DNA from: Anomaloglossus baeobatrachus
Taxonomy: Eukaryota; Chordata; Amphibia; Anura; Aromobatidae
Reading direction: 5' to 3'
NCBI RefSeq assembly: GCF_048569485.1
Contig: NC_134358.1
Coordinates: 238,291,404 to 238,355,403 of the forward strand
DNA: 64,000 nt
The notes beneath the pieces were generated by a model. The model saw only the letters and a program-made list of their open reading frames with translations. It did no database searches and was not told the origin of the DNA. The position numbers and the translations under genes were made by a program. Position 1 is the first letter of the stretch. Each line of letters opens with the position of its first letter. Positions 11,497 through 23,346 of this stretch are shown here, one piece after another.

Positions 11497-11854
11497 GGCT
11501 ATGTGCGCACACAACTTTTTTTGACTCTGCGTTTGTGCGTTTTTGGCTGCTAAAAACCGCACAAAAACGCACTCGCGGCAAAACCGATTAAAAAACGCAT
11601 CGGTAAAAACGCGTTTTTGGCTGTGTTTTGCTGCGGTTTTGATCTTACGTTTTCTGCGGTTTTCCAATGCATTGCATGGAGGGGAAAACGCAGAAAAACG
11701 CAGGAAAGAATTGACATGTCCATTTTTTTTAAGCTCAAAAATGCAGCTAAAAAAAATAAGTTGTGTGCGGACAGCAAAAATGAAAACTCAGACTTTGCTG
11801 GGGAAGCAAAGTCATGCAGTTTTGAGCGCAAAAACGCACTGTGCGCACATAGCC
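11497..11854. mobile_element. Small TIR element (MITE), TAA duplication
   Basis: Ends GGCTATGTGCGCAC and its exact complement GTGCGCACATAGCC, with TAA at 11494-11496 and 11855-11857. The 358-bp interior is rich in AAAACGC and GCGTTTTT words and folds on itself. PIF/Harbinger-like by the duplication. Confidence 0.87.
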
Positions 11855-11857
11855 TAA

Positions 11858-12349
11858 GGCGGTGTCCACAGCTGTGTGAGATCTTACCCTCCTGCATAGC
11901 AAAAGACTGGGCTGCTGTTCAACTACCCAATAGGTCTCTCCCCAAGATAATCTGTTGGGTGAAATCAAAGTGAGGGCGAGTCTGGAGTCCACCTTACTAG
12001 TGATGGGCGGACCTGGACTGTAAGTCAGGATCTGCGCAGTTGCAAAGGTGCCCGGTCCGGGCCCAGGATTAAGGGTGTTTGATCCAGATCTGACACTCGA
12101 GAAAATATAAATAAAAAAAAAAAAATAAAAAAAAATATAAGAATGAAGCGAGCGCTTCATCGTTACCAAGGCCCCGCCACAGTTGTACACTGCTCCTGTG
12201 GCTCACTTCCAGGGTCACTCATGCATATGCATTACTTTCCCCGCCCACTGGCCGGCCTGGAGTCTGTAATTGGTTGCAGTCAGACGCATCCCCAGCCTGC
12301 CTCCCTACAACCAATCTCGGGGGGGTCTGTATCTTCCTGACATTCTATA
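11858..12349. other. Probable dispersed repeat, unclassified
   Basis: Includes a GATGGGCGGACC...CCGGTCCGGGC block, an A-rich tract at 12108-12140 and a GC-rich stretch (12160-12330) with CCAATC boxes. Nothing coding is supported. Confidence 0.35.
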
Positions 12350-12552
12350 GGGTGCACTCACATGAACCGTATGACTCGCACAAGTATCAGATCGAATCAC
12401 CTGGCAAGGCTGCACACCTCTCCGGACAGTAGCGTCTCAGCTGCATAGAAATACATGGAGCCAACCCGCTCCTGTCAGGAGAGTGTGCGGCTGTGTCGGG
12501 GGTGATGCGATGCGAGACTTGTGTGAGTAATACGGCTCATGTGAGCACACCC
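12350..12552. mobile_element. Small TIR element (MITE)
   Basis: GGGTGCACTCACATGAACCG on the left pairs with CGGCTCATGTGAGCACACCC on the right; the inverted repeat continues inward through GTAT and ACTCGCACAAGT with small gaps. ATA is present just outside both ends. About 203 bp, non-coding. Confidence 0.75.
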
Positions 12553-14246
12553 ATATACTGAGTGTATAACTGCAGGAGCCACTGATATCGGGTGTCTGTA
12601 CCTCCCTGGTATGTTCTATATATCTTCTATATTTTTGCTGCGGTTTTGTGCCAGGAGGTGCACATTTGGTACAGAAAAAAGACGAAGACGTTTTTGCATT
12701 TTTGGGCCAAGAGAAGCAAATTTGGGGATGAAATTTTGACACTATACTCATGCAACCAACCTACACCTCCTGGCAAAAAAAACCCAAAAAACATCAAAAC
12801 CGCATGAGGTATGATGCAGTAGTGATGCGATTTTTTTGCGGTGGTGTAGAATGGGTGCAGGAATATAGTGTTAAAATTTCAGCACTAAATCCGCATCCCG
12901 ATTATTTGAGAGTCCACCAAGCTCTACTCTTTATGATCCTGCCAAATAGGGTTTGGCCAACCTTTACCAAATGTGTATTGGAGACCTTTCAATGGCAAAT
13001 CAAACTATCGTGATTGGTAGGAGCCAACTTTTCAACTTTAGACTGCAGTCGGCTTAAACACCCTGTGACTCCCCATTTTAAATAAAAGTTAACCAAAAAA
13101 TAACTATTGCAAACACAAGTTCTTCTAGATACCTACATTATTTTTTGAATCATTTAATTTCATTAAATGGTGAATAATTTATTGTATCCATACCTTATTG
13201 TGTCACTTAACCTGGAATTAAAAAAGTTCAAAAAATTTCGACAGTCCTACAAAAAAAACAAACAAAAAAAACAAACAAACCAAGAACAGAGGTTTACTTT
13301 TCACACTTTCAAATGTTTACAACTACAATGATGTTACATACCTAAACCACTACTGTAGCGTAATTGTAGCGCCATGAGAAAAAGTCTGGTTTTACATGTC
13401 AGAATATAAAAATTATCTGGTGTTTGGAAGGTCTTAAAATCTGGTAAATATAAGCTCAGATGAGCAACACAAATTACACGGTCAGTATTTAACTGACTTT
13501 TTGTATAAACGCCTTTAATTTTTTTTACTATACAAGTAGGAAAATAAAAAAAGGAAATACAGTATTCAAAAGAAGAAAAAAAAAAAAAATTAAAAAAAAC
13601 AGTTTCCATAAACCACAAATGACCACTGAAACACACTTTTTTTTGTTGTTCCACTTTCCATAACATTTTTATATAGCTGGATTTTTTTCCCTTGATAGGA
13701 GTGAGGCTAGCAATTTGGATTGACAGCAACATTTCCTCTATTTATTTATATATTTATTTTTCACATATTGTACTACCCATAAGCTAATAAGATCTTTGGA
13801 GGGTATTGCAACATTTAACAAAAATATATATATTTTTCCTCCAATTTCCCTTGTAACTGGGATTGGTATATTAGCTATAATTATAGGGTAACTTTAGCCT
13901 ACTGCCTGCATAACAGAGCTGACTAGGTTCCCTAGGACCCAGCTCCTGCTCTCTCCCTACACCCAGCCATCACATAACTGCTTGTTCTGGAAGAGGAAGC
14001 ACTTATTAAGAGATATGTATGCAGTGATCAGGGAAGGCAGGGGTGGTAATAAACAATCTCTGCCTTCCATATAGCGTTTCTAGCTGTGTTTGACAGCTGG
14101 CATCTCGCTCTTGTAGCTGCATAATCATGTGCAGCTTCTCTACCATGCAGTAACATTTTAGATCATCATTGCAGAGTAGTAGAACAAGCACCGCTGGGAA
14201 GTTTATTGTATGTGGGTTGTATGGAAGAAAAATTTAAATATATTAG
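12553..14246. other. No recognised gene; AT-rich intron or intergenic DNA
   Basis: A CAGGAGGTG...CACCTCCTG inverted pair at 12652-12775 hints at another decayed TIR element. The stretch 13330-13740 is open on the minus strand for 132 codons but is low-complexity (F- and Y-rich) and has no recognised similarity. No exon of the SYCP2-family gene was found here. Confidence 0.4.
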
Positions 14247-14248
14247 TA

Positions 14249-15849
14249 CAGTTCAAAAGTTTGGACACCCCTACTCAGAGTTTTCCTTATTTTCATGACT
14301 AAAAATTGTAGATTCACATTGAAGGCATCAAAACTATGAATTAACACATGTGGAATGAAATACTGAACAAAAATTGTGAAACAACTGAAAATATGTCTTC
14401 TATTCTAGGTTCTTTAAAGTAGCCACCTTTTGCTTTGATTACTGCTTTGCACAATCTTGGCATTCTCTTGAGCTTCAAAAAGGTAGTCCCCAAAAATGGT
14501 TTTCACTTCACCGGTGTGCCCTGTCAGGTTTAATAAGTGGGATTTCTTGCCTTATAAATGGGGTTGGGACCATCAGTTGTGTTGTGCAGAAGTCTGGTGG
14601 ATACACAGCTGATAGTCCTACTGAACAGACTGTTAGAATTTGTATTATGGCAAAAAAAAGCAGATAAGTAAAGAAAAACAAGTGGCCATCATTACTTTTA
14701 AAAATGAAGGTCAGTCAGTCCGAAAAATTGGGAAAACTTTGAAAGTGTCCCCAAGTGCAGTGGCAAAAACCATCAAACGCTACAAAAAAGCTGGCTCACA
14801 TGAGGACCGCCCCAGGAAAGGAAGACCAAGAGTCACCTCTGCTGCGGAGGATAAGTTTATCTGAGTCACCAACTTCAGAAATTGCAGCTCAGATTAGAGA
14901 CCAGGTCAATGCCACACAGAGTTCTAGCAGCAGACATCTCTAGAACAACTGGTAAGAAGAGACTTTGTGCAGCAGGCCTTCATGGTAAAATAGCTGCTAG
15001 GAAACCACTGCTAAGGACAGGCAACAAGCAGAAGAGACTAGTTTGGGCTAAATAACACAAGGAATGGACATTAGACCAGTCGAAATCTGTCCATTGGTCT
15101 GATTAGTCCAAATTTGAGATCTTTGGATCCAACCACCGTGTCTTTGTGCGACGCAGAAAAGGTGAACAGATGGACTCTACATGCCTGGTTCCCACCGTGA
15201 AGCATGGAGGAGGAGGTGTGATGGTGTGGGAGTGCTTTGCTGGTGACACTGTTGGGGATTTATTCAAAATTGAAGGCATACTGAACCAGCATGGCAACCA
15301 CAGCATCTTGCAGCGGCATGCTATTCCATCCGGTTTGTGTTTAGTTGGACCATCATTTATTTTTCAACAGGACAATGACCCCAAACACACCTCCAGGCTG
15401 TGTAAGGGCTATTTGACTAAGAAGGAGAGTGATGGGGTGCTACGCCAGATGACCTGGCCTCCACAGTCACCAGACCTGAACCCAATCGAGATGGTTTGAG
15501 GTGAGCTGGACCGCAGAGTGAAGGCAAAAGGGCCAACAAGTGCTAAGCATCTCTGGGAACTCCTTCAAGATTGTTGGAAAACCATTTCCGGTGACTACCT
15601 CTTGAAGCTCATCAAGAGAATGCCAAGAGTGTGCAAAGCAGTAATCAAAGCAAAAGGTGGCTACCTTTGAAGAACCTAGAATATAAGACATATTTTCAGT
15701 TGTTTCACACTTTTTTGTTAAGGATTTCATTCCACATGTGTTAATTCATAGTTTTGATGCCTGCAATGTGAATCTATTTTCATAACTCTGAAAATTGTAA
15801 CGAAAACTCTTTGAATGAAAAGGTGTGTTCAAACTTTTGGTCTGTACTG
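14249..15849 (+). mobile_element. Tc1-like DNA transposon, nearly full length
   Basis: The left end begins CAGTTCAAAAGTTTGGACAC after TA at 14247-14248; the right end reads inward as CAGTACAGACCAAAAGTTTG. The subterminal blocks, including TTCATAGTTTTGATGCC and ACACATGTGTTAATTC, are present at both ends, giving inverted repeats of about 200 bp. At 1601 bp it is near the normal size of a Tc1 element. This sequence type is widespread in fish and frogs as I know the family. The transposase is broken. Confidence 0.93.
14647..15669 (+). pseudogene. Tc1-like transposase pseudogene
   Basis: The expected start is the ATG of ATGGCAAAAAAAAGC; that frame closes after six codons, and the true reading continues in the frame giving KKKQISKEKQVAIITFKNEG. 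Visible parts in order are the paired-like helix-turn-helix (SVRKIGKTLKVSPSAVAKTI, GRPRVTSAAEDKF), then the catalytic domain with [32 protein letters not shown] and WPPQSPDLNPIEMV. Stops interrupt at about 14862 and 15500, and a short piece of the DNA-binding region after EDKFI is missing compared with the family. The second D and final E of the DDE triad are present. About 340 codons when intact. The protein once mobilised its own element at TA sites. Confidence 0.9.
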
Positions 15850-15883
15850 TGTATTATATATACACACACAATAATATAGAATA

Positions 15884-16253
15884 GAAAAAAACAGAATGAA
15901 ACAGGGGTTCCCTTGCTGGTTTCCCACGCTGGTACTAACCTGAATTCAAACCATACTGGCAGCACCTTTACAATGTGAACAGGTGCGTATCTGGATGGTG
16001 TATAAATATGAGAAAAAATTCCAGCTGCACACTGAAAAACCAAAATAAATTCTACCTTATAAACATAAATAGAGGCATTTAGAATTTTTTTTTTCAGAGT
16101 GTGCGGCTGGAATTTTTTCTCAAATTTATACACCATCCAGATATGCACCTGTTCACATTGTAAAGGTGCTGCCAGTACGGTTTGAATTCAGGTTAGTACC
16201 AGCATGGGAAACCAGCAAGGGAACCCCTGTTTCATTCTGTTTTTTTCTATTGT
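15884..16253. repeat. Inverted repeat (arms about 160 bp) with a third partial copy
   Basis: The arm at about 15884-16046, running from the AGAAAAAAACAGAATGAAAC end to TTCCAGCTGCACACTG, is repeated in reverse complement at about 16097-16253. Part of the loop side (GTAGAAT...TTTTGG...GTGTGCGGCTGGAATTTTT) occurs a third time at 16486-16537 directly before the AT microsatellite. Possibly rearranged ends of one element; family unknown. Confidence 0.85.
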
Positions 16254-17080
<827 letters not shown>

Positions 17081-17223
17081 CGTTTCAAAATCCTCTTCAG
17101 TGATTGCAGTGAAGGCTTCGGCGTACAAACTATCTTCAAACCACTTTTGAGCAACCTTCTCTCTTATCTTTTTACTGGTTATTCTGCACAGAGCTTCAGT
17201 TATGCCAACCTGAATTTCATAGT
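17081..17223 (-). CDS. sycp2l: SYCP2-family exon (ARM-like domain), 143 bp
   Basis: Part of a synaptonemal complex axis protein of the SYCP2 family, which links the meiotic chromosome axis with SYCP3 and cohesin in the germ cell nucleus. The exon is entered after a pyrimidine-rich stretch ending TTCAATTTAG and leaves through GTATTT. It starts in phase 1 (completing a GAC codon) and ends in phase 0. The encoded words QVGITEALCRITSKKIREKV, KWFEDSLYAEAF and EEDFET match the block that in SYCP2 reads roughly QVGIVEALCRMTTEK...FET; the KK-R, KWF-D and AEAF pattern is closer to SYCP2L as I remember it. The donor abuts a CA microsatellite. Family assignment is strong, paralogue less so. Confidence 0.88.
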
Positions 17224-17623
17224 CTAAATTGAACAAGAGGAAGCAGATAATACTTTAGCCAAATGAAAATTTATAAAATTTATATAGTGACATAAAACCT
17301 AATACACACAAAAAATATGGTTTCTAAAGCATCTTTTATATAGAATTGATTCAGACTGCAATGGTTCTCTGGCCAAACTGCCATCTTTTCCAACTGCCTC
17401 AAAACACATGAAAAGTTCAATTATGCGGGCAGAGGAGAGAAATCTACTGTCAAATATCTGTCAATGGCTTATCTTCCATAAAACAAAAATAAAAATCAAT
17501 CACCCATAACTAATTAATTTCCCTACTTATCAAAAATAATGGGGATTCATCTGATTAAAGTGTTATGTTCTATGTTATTGCACAGTTATACGCTTATTCA
17601 ATAGATTTACAGAAATATTATAC
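17224..17623. other. SYCP2-family intron (400 bp)
   Basis: Short intron between the 143-bp and 35-bp exons. No inserted element recognised, unlike the neighbouring introns. Confidence 0.7.
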
Positions 17624-17658
17624 CTCCAACTTCAAAGAGTTTTCTTGCCAAGCCATGC
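17624..17658 (-). CDS. sycp2l: SYCP2-family micro-exon, 35 bp
   Basis: A 35-bp exon preceded by TTTTTTTTCCTGCAG and followed by GTATAA. It begins in phase 2 (third base of a TTG leucine codon begun in the upstream exon) and ends with the first base of the next exon's aspartate codon. It encodes HGLARKLFEVG, which corresponds to the segment just before DYxxQVG in SYCP2 (MGERILDAG). The exact phase fit on both sides and the placement in the family alignment are the evidence; the exon is too short to find by open-frame length. The intron upstream in gene sense runs to 39701 and is 22 kb. Confidence 0.87.
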
Positions 17659-18866
17659 CTGCAGGAAAAAAAATATTTAAAATGTAAAAACTGTCGTGTG
17701 CATTCACCCAGTACTGGATACAAGTCATTTTTAAATTATCAGATACTAACAAGTTATTTTTAGAATCTACCCCACTACTACTAAAATCCCTAAAAATATT
17801 TAAAGTGAGCCCACCAGCAGTTTTGTACATGTGCTTGGTCAGGTGTCTCCTACTGCCATCTACTGGTCACAGGTGGAGAGGTGATTGTGAGCACGCAGCA
17901 CGGAGGCCGCCATGCAATTCAAAAAAGATAGGAACCACCTCCGCTTCTGAAAGCAATAGGTGCTTCAGTAAAATGGTCTTTCAAACGTCATGCTGCCAAG
18001 TCATTTTCAAAGGTTCCCCATTCTATCTATCCTTAACATTTTTGACCATCCAAATTTGTTTTAGAGATTCCTTTAATAGTACAATGAAGAGGAATAATTA
18101 AAAAAAAAAACAAAAAACACAACAACAACAACACACACACACACACACACACATGTTAATTGATAGATCAAATGTGGTGACTGATTTGAGAAATTAAAGG
18201 GAATCTATCTAAACTATTAATAATATGGGCAATCTCCAGCTTATCAAACAAATTTTCAAGGGTCATCAGATACCAGAACTTCCAAAAATTAAATGACCCA
18301 AAATATCATAAACAAAAAAATTCTTTATTTTTCATTAAATATACATACAAACATCATTAAAAAACAATTTAAAAAAAATGGATAATGATATAAAAATATC
18401 CTGGGCAAAGTATTTGTTTTCCTTTTCAGGTGGCACATGTGTTCATGCAGGTTCACAATGAAAAAAAAATTTCACAAAAAATATTTATAAAGTTGGTCTC
18501 CTGAAAAAGTATTCAACCCCTAATTTGTCTGTATAGGATGGTCTTTGTAGAAATCTATAGTATATAAGAAAGTGCTAGTGCATTAATCTAGAACTAAAAT
18601 AGTTTAGGAGACCAAAAATATGTACATAGACGATAAGGGGTTGAATAATTTTATTTCTAGGTTATAATCATACCAAATAAAGTTATTTATTTATTAAACA
18701 ATCAATCTCTGCAGAGGATTTTTCAATATATTTCTGTGAGAGTCTTCACATAATCAATATCTTTATATAACTTGATCTCACACAAGAAATTATGCTGAGA
18801 TGACAATAGCGCAGTAAAACTGCTTTAAATTAAATATAAATAAGGAGATCAAGAACAGATAAGAAT
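17659..18866. other. SYCP2-family intron, no clear element
   Basis: Contains a CA run at 18129-18152 and a short inverted pair around TTGGTCTCCTGAAAAAG (about 18495) and its complement near 18598, together with GTATTCAACCCC and GGGGTTGAATAA words that resemble Tc1 ends. Too decayed to delimit. Confidence 0.4.
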
Positions 18867-18868
18867 TA

Positions 18869-19809
18869 CCGTATTTTTCGCTTTATAAGACGCACTTTTC
18901 CTCCCAAAAATTTGGGAGGAAAATGGGGGGTGCGTCTTATAAAGCGGTACCTGGGGGGGGTCCCGTCTGAGGCGATCGGGTGCCTGTGGCTGCATGCAAG
19001 CGGCCGGGTACCTGTGCTTGCGTGCGGTGGCAGCCGGGTACCAGTGGCTGTGTGCGGGCAGCAGCCGGGTGCTGTGTGGGGTCGGCAGTCGGGTGCCCAT
19101 GCAGGCGGCAGCCGGCTGCCGCCCTCACACAGGCACTCGGCTGCCGCCCTCACACAGTCACCCAGCTGCCGCTCGCACACAGCCATGGGTACCCGGCTGC
19201 CACCGCAAGCAAGCACAGGTGCCCGGCAGCTTGTACGCAGGGTGGGCGGGCAGCCTGCTGGCTGCCACTCTGTGCATGCGGGGCGGGCGGCTGTGCAGCA
19301 TGTTACCAGTTGTTCGCAGTCCCACTTTCAAATGATGGCGCCGGTGGAGCCCTTGGATGAGAGCTCCATCTGCGCATGCGTCGCTCCGGGCGCCATTACT
19401 TGAATCGGGACCGCGGACACACTGGGAAACCACCGCATCCGTCTGCTCCACCACTGAGCAGTCCCCGCCGCTGCCACCACTGAGCAGTCGCCGCTGCCAC
19501 CACTGAACCGGGACCGTGGACACTAACTGCACCGGCCTGCTGCACGGCTCACCCGCCACCGCTGCTGCCGCCGCCACCACGGACGCCACCGCGCCTGCAA
19601 CCACGGACCCCGCTGCCACTGACCCGCCGCGCCTGCCAGCACAACCTGTGCCTCCTGTGACCCCGCTTCACCACCACTGCTGCCCCCCTCCGGTAAGAGA
19701 ACACCGGAGTATAAGACTGACCCCATTTTTCTTTTTTTTTACCTTTTTTTATGTCTAAGTTTGGGGTGCGTCTTATATTCCGGTGCGTCTTATAAAGCGA
19801 AAAATACGG
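18869..19809. mobile_element. TIR element with TACCGTATTTTTCGC ends and GC-rich core
   Basis: Both ends carry ACCGTATTTTTCGCTTTAT as inverted repeats that continue into AAGACGCAC, with TA outside (18867-18868 and 19810-19811). The 941-bp interior is very GC-rich and made of degenerate short repeats (GGCAGCCGGGTGCC and CCGCTGCCACCACTGA types). Open frames there are products of the composition. The TA duplication would fit the Tc1/mariner superfamily, but there is no transposase, so the class is left open. Confidence 0.85.
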
Positions 19810-19891
19810 TACCTCTTTGAGAACTTATATTACCATAGTGGTTGCTACAGACCCCCAGTAAGCATATGACTAAAGTGCACCTGCATATGCA

Positions 19892-20125
19892 CTAAGGATT
19901 ATCCTGTATTAGTACTGTAAGATTCATATATTTCATTGTTCATGGTTCATCTTTACTTATGTGGTTTTCTTGATTAATTTAATCTCTGCACTTGTTTTAG
20001 TAGAGCAATGGTTAATTTATCAAACAAGTGCAGAGATTAAATTAATCAAGAAAACCACATAAGTAAAGATGAACCATGAACAATGAATTATATGAATCTT
20101 ACAGTACTAAGAGGATAATCCTTAG
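19892..20125. repeat. Inverted repeat with 105-bp arms and 24-bp loop
   Basis: The arm from CTAAGGATTATCCT (19892) to CACTTGTTT (19997) is repeated in reverse complement from 20022 to 20125 with few differences. It directly abuts the Tc1-like transposase relic and is probably a duplicated and inverted 5' piece of that element. Confidence 0.88.
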
Positions 20126-20880
20126 CAGAAAGAATCAAAAGGCTAGACTCACCTTTGCTAAAAAGCATGTTGTGTGGACAGAGGAGAAGCTGTCCACAGT
20201 TCATTTTAGCGATGAAAGCAAGTTAAAATTTATTTGGGACTGATGGGAAACATTAGGTTTATCGACAAGATCTGGAAAGACTGAACCCAAAGTGTGTTAA
20301 GAAGTCAGTGAAAGGTGGCGCAAGAAGTGTCATGATTTGGGGAAGGTTTTCTGCAGCAGGAGTTGGACCTTTCATACAGCTACATGGCAGAGTGAATGCA
20401 AGTGTGTATCAGAAACGTCTTCAACAACACATTGTTCGTTACTTGCGTTCATCACTCAACCAACCAGTAACTTTCATGCAGGACAATGCCCCGTCACAGA
20501 GCAAAACGGGTAAAGTAGTTCCTTGTAATAGAAAACATTAAAACAATGAAATGGCCAGCACAAGAGTCCTGATGTAAACCCAATAGAAAACCTGTGGAAA
20601 ATCCTTGGTGACAAAGTTATTGCCAAGAACCCACAATGGTCAAAGAACTGTGGAAGAGACTGGAAGAAGACCAAAATCACACCAGCGCAGTGTGAGAGAC
20701 TAGTGATGTCCTGTGGCTGTAGATGTGCTGAAGTCAGTCAAAGCAAAGGCCTGTACACTTCCTACTGATTGGTGTCTGTTACCTTAAGAAAATTAAGTTA
20801 TAATCTCTGTGCTACAGTCATTATTCTCCAATTATGATCATCACGATTTACACAAAATAAAAGGTTTTATGTTGATAATC
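20126..20880 (+). pseudogene. Tc1/mariner-type transposase relic
   Basis: Decayed catalytic domain of a Tc1-like transposase. Readable words in order are HFSDESKLKFIW (first acid), KGGARSVMIWGRFSAAGVG, TFMQDNAPSQSK (second acid) and SPDVNPIENLWKILGDKV (third acid, E retained), followed by a C-terminal stretch ending near KGLYTSY and an AT-rich 3' flank with an AATAAA at about 20856. The three acids are present, but the words lie in different frames, with a TGA in the segment after FIWD and a frame change after GKVV. The N-terminal DNA-binding part is replaced by the inverted repeat. It gives no product. Confidence 0.85.
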
Positions 20881-21069
20881 TTTGGATCTTTTGTAAAACA
20901 CTGTTCTAGTGGCATGGTGTACCCTTTACAAAAAAAAAAAAACAAAAAAAAAACCTTCAAATGTTCATCAATGTAGATTACATTATTTCTGAAAAAAAGG
21001 AAAAAATGATCGTACATTGTTCTCTAATTTTGATCTCCAGTGTTTATACACACACAGACGACAAAATTA
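20881..21069. other. Intron sequence with A-rich tract
   Basis: A-rich run at 20930-20952; nothing else recognised. Confidence 0.4.
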
Positions 21070-22770
21070 ATTATTTGATACACTGCCTATTTTGCAAGTT
21101 TTCCCACCTTCAAAGAATGGAGAGGTCTGTAATTTTTATCGTAAGTTCACTTCAACTGCGACAGACAGAAATCGACCCAAAAATCCAGAAAATATCACTT
21201 TGTATGATTTTTAAATTCCTTATTTCATGCAATAAAATGCAAACTAAATTATTAGATCACTTACCAACCAGCAAGAATTAGGTGTCTCACAGACCTGTTA
21301 TTTTTTTTCTCTAAAAAGCCCTCCTACTCTGCACTCATTTCCCGTATTAATTGCACCTGTTTGAATTTGTTACCTGTATTAAAAAACAAACAAAAAAAAA
21401 CCCATCCACACAATCACACTCCAACCTCTCCACCAGGGCAAAGACCAATAGATGCTGTTTAAGGACACCAGGGACAAAATTGTAGCACAGGCTGGGATGT
21501 GCTACAGGACAATAGGCAAGCAGCTTGGTGAAAAGGCAACAATTGTTGGTGCAATTATTAGAAAATGAAAGTAACACGAGGAATGTCAATCTTATTCTGT
21601 CTGGGGCTCCATGCAAGATCTCGCCTCATGGGGTAAAGAGGATTCTGAGAAAGGTTGGGAATCAGCCTAGAACTATACAGGAAGGCCATGGGTTAATGAC
21701 CTGAAGGGAGCTGGGACCAAAGTCTCAAAGATTACCGTTAGCAAACACTACGTCAAAGATTAAAATCTTGCAGGGCACGCAAGGTCTCAAAGCTCACACC
21801 TGCACATGTCCAGGTCCATTTGAAGTTTGCCAATGACCACCTGGATGAGCCAGGGGAAGCATGGCAGAAGGTCACATGGTCAGATGAGACCAAAATAGAA
21901 CTTAAATATTAGTTCACAGCATAAAGGGTAAGAAAAAAATATGAGCACTCACTGGTTGTTTGCTGTGTGAAAAAAACCTTTTATTCAGGCATCGGAGTTA
22001 CATGCTGTGCAAGGAGGGGAGAGGGAAGGAACAGGCAGCATGTGTAGACGACTATCGTTTCGCACGTGAGGTGTGCGAAACGATCATCATCTACACGTGC
22101 TGCCTGTTCCTTCCCTCTCCCCTCCTTGCACAGCATGTAACTCCGATGCCTGAATAAAAGGTTTTTTTCACACAGCAAACAACCGGTGAGTGCTCATTTT
22201 TTCTTACCCTTTATGCTTTGAACTCATGTGGACTTTGTATATGAGCACCACGGAGCGGTGATTATCCTGGCAAAAAAATAGTTAAACGTATTACCGGCAG
22301 AGTTTGCGGCAGTGAGATGCTTGTTTGTGAACTGATCCTGACTATACAGAGTAGTGCCCTGCCTGTTTCCTTAAACTTAAATATTAACTTCATTCGCCAT
22401 GTTTGGAAGAAAGAAGAGTACAACTCAAAGAACACCATACCAACCGTGAAGCATGGGGTGGTGGAAATATACTTTGGGGGTGATTTTCTGCAAAGGGGAC
22501 AGGACAACTGCACCATATTGAAGGAAGGATGGATGGGGTCATGTATTGTGAGATTTTGGCCAACAACCTCCTTCCCTTAGTAAGAGTTTTGAACATGGGT
22601 TGTGGCTGGCTCTTCCAGTATGACAATGACCAGAAATACACAGCCAGGGAAACTTTAAGGAGTGGCTCCGTAAGAAGCATTTCACCCATCAGAGTCTCCT
22701 TGCTCCAACCACGGACTGCAACTTTGGGTGAGCAGGCCAACATGAAAACCTCTCTTTGTAAATTATGTGT
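21070..22770 (+). mobile_element. Tc1-like transposon relic, split by a PLE insertion
   Basis: Upstream part (about 21090-21290) has the AT-rich 5' region of a Tc1 element. The transposase relic starts near 21440 and reads [16 protein letters not shown]-like and CLGLHARSRL-like segments in broken frames, up to the GGTCAGATGAGACCAAAAT catalytic block at 21879. After the PLE insert the relic resumes with GRKKSTTQRTPYQ, GHGVVEIYFGG-type blocks, a [10 protein letters not shown] segment (second acid) and EWLRKKH. The element stops before the expected SPDLNPIE block, so the 3' end is lost. Frames change repeatedly; there is no product. Confidence 0.82.
21912..22373. mobile_element. Penelope-like element fragment folded into a palindrome, 13-bp duplication
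   Basis: Inserted in the Tc1 relic with AACTTAAATATTA on both sides (21899-21911 and 22374-22386), a perfect 13-bp target duplication. The left 300 bp is a near-perfect inverted repeat: arms about 21912-22063 and 22080-22223 around CGTTTCGCACGTGAGGTGTG. The remaining 150 bp is single. The GTGCGAAAC hairpin at the centre resembles helix II plus the GAAAC core strand of PLE hammerhead ribozymes, which is why I assign it to PLEs; there is no coding part. Two similar open frames on opposite strands are due to the palindrome. Confidence 0.7.
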
Positions 22771-22899
22771 ATGTGTTTCAGATTTTAGATAGATACTAGG
22801 TGCTTTGGAAATTAGTAGCTAAAACACATTTGTTTTATGTACCTATTTTTCAATGGAGGTGTGCTGCCACCTGGAAGATGGTACAGCTTCTCCCTGATC

Positions 22900-23313
22900 C
22901 CTCGGTTCAAAATTTTGCTTTATCCAAAACTCTTTTGGAATAACCCCTAATTACAAACAGTTTCTCAATAGTATGGCACTCTTTCATATGCAATTTTATT
23001 GGTGCAGTATCTTTTTGCACGGACAAATTCCCCTGTAGGGATATTATCAATAACGTGCCAGGGGTGGCAACTGTTGGCATATAAAATCAAATCCCCTGCC
23101 GAAGGTTTGTGATACATATTGTAGTCCACCTTAGTAGATTGGCGGTTAAAATGATGTCTAGAAAAAGAGATCTCTATTGTATTGAATTCATGTGTAAAAA
23201 TTAGATTGCATGGATTGTTATTCAAATAGAACATGAACTGATTAATATCCCTATCCATACCTTTACACATAATTATGACATCTATATAAAGAATAGAGAT
23301 ATCAGGCAAAATA

Positions 23314-23346
<33 letters not shown>

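Noticed and set aside
11431-12190. Cluster of 78-147-codon frames on both strands
   Set aside because: Lie over a TIR element with inverted AAAACGC-rich sequence, and mirror one another.
13334-13732. 132-codon minus-strand frame as a host exon
   Set aside because: Low-complexity F-rich sequence, no splice-site support and no SYCP2-family similarity.
18849-19758. Several overlapping long frames in the GC-rich core
   Set aside because: Stop-poor because of base composition; they overlap in all frames and lie inside a TIR element.
22040-22110. Functional hammerhead in the 22-kb PLE fragment
   Set aside because: The GAAAC strand and helix II are present, but there is no CTGATGA strand; the mirror arm takes its place.
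21960-22178. Two nearly identical proteins on opposite strands
   Set aside because: Mirror images from the palindromic PLE fragment.
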